The notes below the pieces were generated by a model. It had not been told where the DNA came from, made no database searches, and saw only the letters and a program-made list of their open reading frames with translations. A DNA stretch of 64,000 nt. Origin: an uncultured Actinomycetes bacterium (GTDB lineage: Bacteria; Actinomycetota; Acidimicrobiia; Acidimicrobiales; RAAP-2). The translations under genes were made by a program, and so were the position numbers. The stretch covers positions 124,001 through 188,000 of the forward strand of contig CAIYAP010000007.1 of assembly GCA_903924205.1 (NCBI GenBank). The letters run 5' to 3'. Shown here one piece after another: positions 59,104 through 64,000 of this stretch; the stretch's first letter is position 1, and each line of letters opens with the position of its first letter.

Positions 59104-59810
59104 CCACTGCCCTGACCTACTCGACAGGATTGCCACTCCACGTCGCCGGGGACGAGGACGCCTCCCGCGCCATCATCGTGATACAAGAGGCCTTCGGCGT
59201 CAATGAGCACATTTTGTCGGTCGTTGACTTCTTCGCCGGTCAGGGTTATTACGCCGTCTCGCCTGAACTTTTTCACCGTGACGGGTCGCCCGTCGTTGCC
59301 TACGACGACTTCCCCGCGGCCATGGGCGCCCTCGGTAATTTGACCCGGGACGGCATCACCACCGATCTCACTGACACCGCGGCATTTCTCACCGACAAAG
59401 GCTTCGAGGCGTCCCAGGTGGCCATCGTTGGCTACTGCATGGGCGGAACTGTCGCGACCTACGCGGGCACCCTCGGGATCGTGGCGGCAACGGCATCCTT
59501 CTATGGCGGTGGCGTCCTTAATGGCCGTTTTGGTCTCGACCCCGTCGCCGACATGGTGCGAAGCCTGACCACTCCCTGGATAGGGCTCTATGGGGAACTG
59601 GACAAGGGAATTCCTGCGGAGCACATCGACGCCCTGCGGGCAGCAATGTCTGAGTCGTCCATCGCCGACCGTAGCGAATTGAACTACTACCCCGACGCGG
59701 ACCACGGTTTCAACTGCAATGACCGCACGGCGGTGTACAACGAGGCTGTCGCGCAGCAAGCGACCGCGGCGACCGTGGCCTTCTTTGACCGCTACGTCAG
59801 CAGTCGATAG
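59100..59810 (+). CDS. Dienelactone hydrolase family protein
   Basis: A 236-residue alpha/beta hydrolase. The nucleophile is Cys113 in IVGYCMGGTVAT, the acid Asp lies in GLYGELDKGIP and the His in YPDADHGFNCND. An early Glu in VIQEAFGVNEH stabilises the Cys in this family. It hydrolyses dienelactone or similar lactones and esters; the real substrate is unknown. It is last in the lysR-led string and is 0 bases from the convergent acyl-CoA dehydrogenase stop. Confidence 0.88.
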   Translation: MTTALTYSTGLPLHVAGDEDASRAIIVIQEAFGVNEHILSVVDFFAGQGYYAVSPELFHRDGSPVVAYDDFPAAMGALGNLTRDGITTDLTDTAAFLTDKGFEASQVAIVGYCMGGTVATYAGTLGIVAATASFYGGGVLNGRFGLDPVADMVRSLTTPWIGLYGELDKGIPAEHIDALRAAMSESSIADRSELNYYPDADHGFNCNDRTAVYNEAVAQQATAATVAFFDRYVSSR

Positions 59811-61010
59811 TTAGCCGCGCGGGATATCGCGCCACGCCACGTCTTTGTCATTTCGCGGTTCGCCCGGAAGTCCGAGTACTCGCTCACCCAAGATGTTGCG
59901 CATCACTTCGCTCGTGCCACCTTCAATGGAGTTGGCACGCACACGAAGAAAGCGTCGTCGCACGTCGGCATCGAGGCCACCCGAGGCGTGTGGACGAACT
60001 TTCGGATACTCGTCAGGAAAGAGCATCCCCTCGGCACCAAGGAGGTCGACCGCGAGCTCGTACGTCCGCTTATTCTCTTCCGCAAACGCCAATTTGGCGG
60101 TCGAACCCTCGGGACCGGGTGTTCCGGACTTGCGAGAGTCGGCGGCTCGCTTGTTGGTCAGGCGAACGACTTCGTTGCGCACCCAGGACTTCACAACCTC
60201 GTCGCGCTTGGCGTAGGCCGCGGGATCACGGCGGTCGGCCCAGCGCTCTTTCCAGATCCGCAATACGTCGCCAATGGGGCCATTGTTACGGCGGCTCGTC
60301 GCTCCTCCAATGGACACCCGTTCGTTCATCAAGGTAGTAATCGCCACCTTCCACCCTTCGCCGATACCACCCAGGCGATCGGCATCGGGCACGCGCACGT
60401 CCGTGAAGAAGCACTCGTTGAACTCCGCCTCGCCCGTGATTTGAAAGAGAGGACGAACCTCAACGCCGGGGGCGTGCATGTCCACGATGAAAGCAGTCAA
60501 TCCCGCGTGCTTCGGCGCGTCCGGATCGGTGCGCGCGATAATCAGCCCGAATTTTGATTCGTGAGCCAAGGTGGTCCACACCTTCTGGCCGGTGAGAATC
60601 CATTCCTCACCATCACGCTCCGCCTTCGTGGCCAGGGTGGCGACATCAGAACCCGCACCTGGTTCCGAGAACAATTGGCACCAAATTTCCTCGCCGGTAA
60701 ATAGCGGACGCAAATAACGGGATTGCTGTTCCGGCGTGCCGTGCGCGACAACGGTGGGTGCACACATGCCGTACCCGATGACGTTTCGCATCAATGCGGA
60801 AGGTGCGGCGGCGGCGTTGAAGCGGCCCGACAGTTGGGGCAAGAGTGCCGGACTGGCACCGAGTCCCCCTCGGCCCTCGGGAAAGTGAATAAAGGCGAGG
60901 CCCGCGTCGAATTGGGCACCCATGAACGTCACGTCGTCGGTACTCTCCGGCGGGAAGGCGGCGAGAAATTCGTCAATACGTGAATCGAGCTCTGCGGGCG
61001 TCAGGTTCAT
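59811..61010 (-). CDS. Acyl-CoA dehydrogenase
   Basis: A 399-residue FAD enzyme that makes the first double bond in fatty acyl-CoA oxidation. The middle domain has CQLFSEPGAGSDVATLATKA and WILTGQKVWTTLAHES. The C-terminal part has RVSIGGATSRRNNGP and SIEGGTSEVMRNILGERVLG, which is the family end. An AAGGAGA site precedes the ATG, supporting this start. Substrate length cannot be told. It has no beta-oxidation neighbours here. Confidence 0.9.
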   Translation of the reverse strand: MNLTPAELDSRIDEFLAAFPPESTDDVTFMGAQFDAGLAFIHFPEGRGGLGASPALLPQLSGRFNAAAAPSALMRNVIGYGMCAPTVVAHGTPEQQSRYLRPLFTGEEIWCQLFSEPGAGSDVATLATKAERDGEEWILTGQKVWTTLAHESKFGLIIARTDPDAPKHAGLTAFIVDMHAPGVEVRPLFQITGEAEFNECFFTDVRVPDADRLGGIGEGWKVAITTLMNERVSIGGATSRRNNGPIGDVLRIWKERWADRRDPAAYAKRDEVVKSWVRNEVVRLTNKRAADSRKSGTPGPEGSTAKLAFAEENKRTYELAVDLLGAEGMLFPDEYPKVRPHASGGLDADVRRRFLRVRANSIEGGTSEVMRNILGERVLGLPGEPRNDKDVAWRDIPRG

Positions 61011-61072
61011 CAGGTCTCCTTCAAGTCTTCCGTCATCATAGATATCGACCTTCTCGGGCGGGGGGAAACCTC

Positions 61073-61078
61073 TACAGT
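61073..61078 (+). promoter_or_regulatory. Candidate -10 element (TACAGT) for leaderless secreted-protein mRNA
   Basis: TACAGT ends 6 bases before ATG 61085. No ribosome site is seen. Longer open sequence upstream lies across the divergent acyl-CoA dehydrogenase start and is not used. Confidence 0.4.
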
Positions 61079-61084
61079 TTTGAA

Positions 61085-61630
61085 ATGCGTCGCGTGATCG
61101 GCATCTTCCTCATTCCGGTATTGCTCTGGGCTCCCGCCGGGACCTCGGCGGCGAGCTCCCCCGCCACGACCACCACACTCGGGCAAAACTTGGCCAAGCC
61201 ACCCGCGACGAGTCCGCCTCTTGACGCTCGCATGCGCAACTTTTTCACCGGCGTGGCGACGAATAACAACGAACTTGCCATCTCAGCGTTTCTTCCTCAA
61301 TCCGCCTACGTGGTCATCAAATCCGGTTCACACAACGCGGCGGACTGGCAGTACCGACTCATCGATAGAGACTTCATCCCTCAGCTCACTATTTTGCGAC
61401 GTCAATTCGGGCCGGATTTGGCGTCAGCCACCTACCTCGGATATCACGTCAACGAAGCGTCCGCCCATATCTGCCCGATTGGGCGAGAGCAAAACAAAGC
61501 GCCGTATTGGCAGGTCTATATGACCACCATCGATTTCTCGATGAAGGGTGCGACTCGACACCTCACGGTAAACACGATGATTGGTTGGCGTGGCGGATGG
61601 TTCATCGTCCACGTCATTGGCTACGGCTAA
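61085..61630 (+). CDS. Secreted protein of unknown function
   Basis: A 181-residue protein. A signal peptide (MRRVIGIFLIPVLLWAPAG, cleavage near AASSPA) is followed by a Thr/Pro-rich linker and a single compact domain (about 40-181). It has one visible Cys (HICPIGREQ). The domain has strands ending in MIGWRGGWFIVHVIGYG. I do not recognise the family. Its stop overlaps the convergent Rieske gene by 4 bases. Confidence 0.75.
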   Translation: MRRVIGIFLIPVLLWAPAGTSAASSPATTTTLGQNLAKPPATSPPLDARMRNFFTGVATNNNELAISAFLPQSAYVVIKSGSHNAADWQYRLIDRDFIPQLTILRRQFGPDLASATYLGYHVNEASAHICPIGREQNKAPYWQVYMTTIDFSMKGATRHLTVNTMIGWRGGWFIVHVIGYG

Positions 61631-62136
61631 TCATTCACCCAGTAGACGTAACCGTTCGCGTTGGCCGACACCTTGACGGCGGGCAGTGACTGCCCGGCAG
61701 GTCCGCGCACCACGTGACCGGTGAGCAGTGAAAACTGAGATCCATGTGCCGGGCAGGTGGCGGCTGAACCCGTTCGAGGTGCACCCACGGGGACGCCCGC
61801 GTGCGTGCAGGTGGATTCGTACGCCCGCCAACTCGTGGCGGTGGCGCGATACAAGATGCCCGTTCCCCCACACCTCCACGCTCCCGGGCACGATTTCTTG
61901 CCCGACGCGTATTTGCTCGTGCTGCCGAAGGTGAACGACACGGACTGACCCACGGCCACATCAGCGACGCGAGCGATTTGAGGCCAACGTGGCGTCGGCA
62001 ACGTGTGGGTAGTTGTCCTCGTCGTCGCAGAGGACTTCGCGCGTGTTGCGCGCACCTGCGCCACCGCGCTGCTCGCACCGGCCCAGGTTGACAGCATGGC
62101 GGCACTCAGCGCACCCAAGAAGTGTCGTCGGTTCAT
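61627..62136 (-). CDS. Tat-exported Rieske [2Fe-2S] protein
   Basis: A 169-residue protein. The N-terminus MNRRHFLGALSAAMLSTWAG has the RRxFLG Tat motif and a hydrophobic core, so folded export is likely. The Rieske centre is CTHAG (Cys110, His112) and CPAHGS (Cys128, His131). The usual extra disulfide Cys of bc1 Rieske proteins is missing, and Cys83 and Cys89 in KKSCPGAWRCGG form a separate pair. No cytochrome or oxygenase partner is adjacent, so its electron partner is unknown. Confidence 0.88.
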   Translation of the reverse strand: MNRRHFLGALSAAMLSTWAGASSAVAQVRATRAKSSATTRTTTHTLPTPRWPQIARVADVAVGQSVSFTFGSTSKYASGKKSCPGAWRCGGTGILYRATATSWRAYESTCTHAGVPVGAPRTGSAATCPAHGSQFSLLTGHVVRGPAGQSLPAVKVSANANGYVYWVND

Positions 62137-62180
62137 GTCGGTAGGTTACGGTGGCGAGTGGCGCCCAAAGGAGATATTCC

Positions 62181-62918
62181 ATGACGACTAATCGCATCCT
62201 CGCTACTTCTGGGGGATTCATTGCCGGACCAGTGCAGCAGTCGGTTCGTATCGGACCCATGATTACCGAGGCTCTCACGCTCACCGGCAAGACCCGACCC
62301 AAAGTTGCCATCGTTCTTACCGCGTCGGGAGATGATGACATTCGATACGCCCGCTATTACGAAGCCTTCTCCCACGCGGGATGCGATGTCACCGAAATGC
62401 GTGTGTACCTCCAGCCCACGGCCGAACCCCGTGAGCATCTCGCATCGTGCGACTTCGTGTGGGTGGGTGGCGGCTCCGTCGCGAACCTCCTCGCGCTGTG
62501 GCGCCTTCACGACATCGACGTCGCCATGCGCGAAGCCTGGGAGTCCGGCACGATTTTGGGCGGCGTGTCCGCCGGCAGTATTTGCTGGCACGTCGGCGGA
62601 CCGACCGATTCTTTTGGCCAAACCCTGCGCCCCATTACGAACGCCCTCGGAATGTTGCCTTTCGGCAACGGAGTTCACTATGACAGCGAGGCACAGCGTC
62701 GCCCCTTGTTACACCAGCTAGTCGCCGACGGCACGCTTCCCGACTCCATCGCCACTGATGATCGTGTTGGTGTCTGGTACGAAGGAATAGAGCCCGTTCG
62801 GGTCGTGCGTGATATCGACCTGCCCGACGAAGAAGGTCCGCGCGCCTATTTCTTGACGCGTCGTGACGACGAGGCAGTCGAAACCCCCCTCGCGCCGGGG
62901 CCGATCTCGTTGGGTTAG
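62181..62918 (+). CDS. Peptidase E / S51 family serine peptidase homologue
   Basis: A 245-residue protein. The nucleophile lies in GGVSAGSICW (Ser130) and the preceding loop is VWVGGGSVANLLALW, both S51 hallmarks. These peptidases cut Asp-X dipeptides or act on cyanophycin fragments. ATG 62181 is chosen because AAAGGAG lies 7 bases upstream; a longer frame would begin inside the Rieske promoter. It has no strong partner gene. Confidence 0.85.
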   Translation: MTTNRILATSGGFIAGPVQQSVRIGPMITEALTLTGKTRPKVAIVLTASGDDDIRYARYYEAFSHAGCDVTEMRVYLQPTAEPREHLASCDFVWVGGGSVANLLALWRLHDIDVAMREAWESGTILGGVSAGSICWHVGGPTDSFGQTLRPITNALGMLPFGNGVHYDSEAQRRPLLHQLVADGTLPDSIATDDRVGVWYEGIEPVRVVRDIDLPDEEGPRAYFLTRRDDEAVETPLAPGPISLG

Positions 62919-62972
62919 GGGCGCTGTCACACCACTTTCGTACTCTTCTTTCAGAACCAATGAAGGAGCTTG

Positions 62973-63404
62973 ATGTCCATTTGCACTGCGTCGATCTTTA
63001 TCGGATCTCTGCATCCCTTTGAGTCCCTCCCTACCACTGATGCCCTCATCAGCGTGGAAGAAGGCGACCGCGTCGCATTGACATGGCGCTCCCTGGTGGA
63101 GCCCACAGACCCCGTCACCTGGATCCCGCCATCCCCCGACACGGTCACTGTGACGGTGTTGGCCATGTCAGCCGTGTACTCGGGTCGAAGTGACGCCACA
63201 TTTGGACGTGGGAAATTCGTGGAGCTCGACGATGCACATGTGGCCGAGCTGGAAAATCTCGCCGCCAGCGTGGCCATCAATCTCCCGGGCATGGCCTTTC
63301 AGATTGTCAAGGGCGATGGCAGTGTTCTTGACCCCACACCCTTCGCCGAATTACCCAATGAGGTGATTTTGTATCTGGAGACCTGGCGCTCCAGCGAGGA
63401 CTAA
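62973..63404 (+). CDS. Protein of unknown function
   Basis: A 143-residue soluble protein that I do not recognise. It starts MSICTASIFIGSLHPFESLP and has a short acidic end (ETWRSSED). No membrane span, signal or catalytic motif is seen. AAGGAG lies 4 bases before the ATG, which supports translation. It sits alone beside the tRNA-Val(GAC) terminator. Confidence 0.6.
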   Translation: MSICTASIFIGSLHPFESLPTTDALISVEEGDRVALTWRSLVEPTDPVTWIPPSPDTVTVTVLAMSAVYSGRSDATFGRGKFVELDDAHVAELENLAASVAINLPGMAFQIVKGDGSVLDPTPFAELPNEVILYLETWRSSED

Positions 63405-63414
63405 TCCCGAAAAA

Positions 63415-63451
63415 GTAAGAATCCCGGACGCTGGGCGTCCGGGATTCTTAC
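63415..63451 (-). terminator. Rho-independent terminator of tRNA-Val(GAC)
   Basis: A perfect 17-bp stem (GTAAGAATCCCGGACGC with its complement) and 3-base loop. On the minus strand it is followed by TTTTTC and begins 1 base after the CCA end of the tRNA. The plus strand has no T run, so it serves the tRNA. Confidence 0.92.
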
Positions 63452-63452
63452 G

Positions 63453-63529
63453 TGGTGGGCGGTACAGGACTTGAACCTGTGACCCCTTGCGTGTCATGCA
63501 AGTGCGCTACCAGACTGCGCCAACCGCCC
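63453..63529 (-). tRNA. tRNA-Val (anticodon GAC), CCA encoded
   Basis: A full cloverleaf on the minus strand. Acceptor GGGCGGU pairs with ACCGCCC, the D arm holds GCGCAGTCTGGTAGCGC, the anticodon stem CUUGC/GCAAG encloses loop AUGACAC with anticodon GAC, and the T loop reads TTCAAGT. The discriminator A is followed by an encoded CCA. It reads GUC and GUU codons. Confidence 0.95.
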
Positions 63530-63567
63530 GCGGGAGATAACTCTACCAGCCCTCGCGGTCCCCCGAC

Positions 63568-64000
63568 CTAGTTCGATGACGACGTTGGCCAGTGCAGGTC
63601 GGTCGTGACGCCAGGCTCAATTCTTCGCTCCGACGAGAGACTGGCCATTCGCTCGTGCTGGCTCAGGAAAACGTGCACGGCGGCGTGAGCATCAGCTCGG
63701 GCATCGTGATTTCCCGCCGAGACGTCGTAATAGCGACAAAGAAACGACAAGCTACGTCGACGCGGATCCTCACGGTCTATATCGCGATGACGCTGAATGA
63801 CGTCACGGATGGACAATGTGTTGATGTCGAACGGCAGAGAGTCGAGATGAATGCCATTTTTCTGGAAGACACCCGACAACATTCTGAAATCAAAATCTGG
63901 ATTTGCCCCGACAAAATGCGCTCCTTCGTCGTGCAACCTTGCGATGTGGGCCGCGATTTGCGTCGCGGCGGCTACTGGCTTGACGGCGCGGCCCGCCTCG
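63568..64000 (-). CDS. DEDDh-type 3'-5' exonuclease, C-terminal part (partial at right edge)
   Basis: The frame continues upstream beyond 64000, so the start is not visible; 144 residues are present. HFVGANPDFDFRML is the Exo II motif of DnaQ-like exonucleases and HDARADAHAA is the Exo III motif (H-x4-D), both with intact acids. The Exo I DxE lies outside the window. It could be a proofreading-like or RNase T-like nuclease. Confidence 0.75.
   Translation of the reverse strand, partial: EAGRAVKPVAAATQIAAHIARLHDEGAHFVGANPDFDFRMLSGVFQKNGIHLDSLPFDINTLSIRDVIQRHRDIDREDPRRRSLSFLCRYYDVSAGNHDARADAHAAVHVFLSQHERMASLSSERRIEPGVTTDLHWPTSSSN

Noticed and set aside
58770-59759. A 329-codon minus-strand frame opposite the DsbA-like and dienelactone hydrolase genes
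   Set aside because: Both plus-strand genes have intact active-site motifs, while this frame has none.
1-64000. CRISPR array, insertion sequence, integrase or prophage
   Set aside because: No spaced direct repeats, transposase, integrase or phage structural gene was found on reading either strand.

Overview
The window is a gene-dense, GC-rich chromosomal segment (about 60 protein genes, two tRNA genes, no intergenic gap over about 180 bases) from an actinobacterium. Mycothiol synthesis (MshC-type ligase), an F420-NADP reductase, an InhA-type enoyl-ACP reductase, a phosphatidylinositol-mannoside lipid set (pgsA1, patA-like, pimA) and MurT/GatD all point to Actinobacteria. The gene order and protein style resemble Acidimicrobiia more than mycobacteria, but this is an impression from family knowledge; no search was run. 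I see no insertion sequence, prophage or CRISPR array.

Region 1 (1-2238) holds the end of a YbhN-like membrane protein and ppk1. Region 2 (2290-31645) is housekeeping. After one plus-strand SEDS gene comes an almost unbroken minus-strand run. Read in transcription order it is npdG, mshC, thrS, HIT protein, pgsA1, patA-like, pimA, an M48-like protein, pdxS, pdxT, yebC, ruvC, ruvA, ruvB, yajC, secD, secF, rel, hisS, aspS, rarA, alaS, ruvX, mltG, aroE, rodA and a bifunctional nuclease. From thrS to aroE this order matches, from memory, M. tuberculosis Rv2614c to Rv2552c. The M48-like protein has lost its zinc-binding motif and looks like a pseudo-protease.

Region 3 (31666-50460) starts with an inhA-like gene and becomes an 18 kb exopolysaccharide locus. 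It holds an initiating phosphoglycosyltransferase, a Wzx-type flippase, a Wzy/WaaL-type polymerase or ligase, six glycosyltransferase proteins carrying eight GT domains (two are double-domain fusions), a BY-kinase co-polymerase with a Tyr-Gly repeat tail, a DUF4012 membrane protein, a low-molecular-weight tyrosine phosphatase and a methyltransferase. They sit in several short operons facing both ways with shared divergent promoter regions. Together they would make, flip, polymerise and export a cell-surface polysaccharide, with kinase and phosphatase setting the polymerisation cycle. This is the most likely place for undescribed biology.

Region 4 (50487-64000) is mixed: a TY-Chap-like protein, an SCO6745-family protein, tRNA-Val(CAC), a membrane protein with a PlsC acyltransferase, gatD/murT for lipid II amidation, a LysR regulator leading an alkA-M20-DsbA-dienelactone hydrolase string, an acyl-CoA dehydrogenase, a secreted protein, a Tat-type Rieske protein, a peptidase E homologue, an orphan protein, tRNA-Val(GAC) with a strong terminator, and the end of a DEDDh exonuclease.

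A theme across the window is probable leaderless transcription. Many first genes have a TAnnnT hexamer 5-8 nt before the start codon and no Shine-Dalgarno, while others (yebC, yajC, thrS, peptidase E) have clear Shine-Dalgarno sites.
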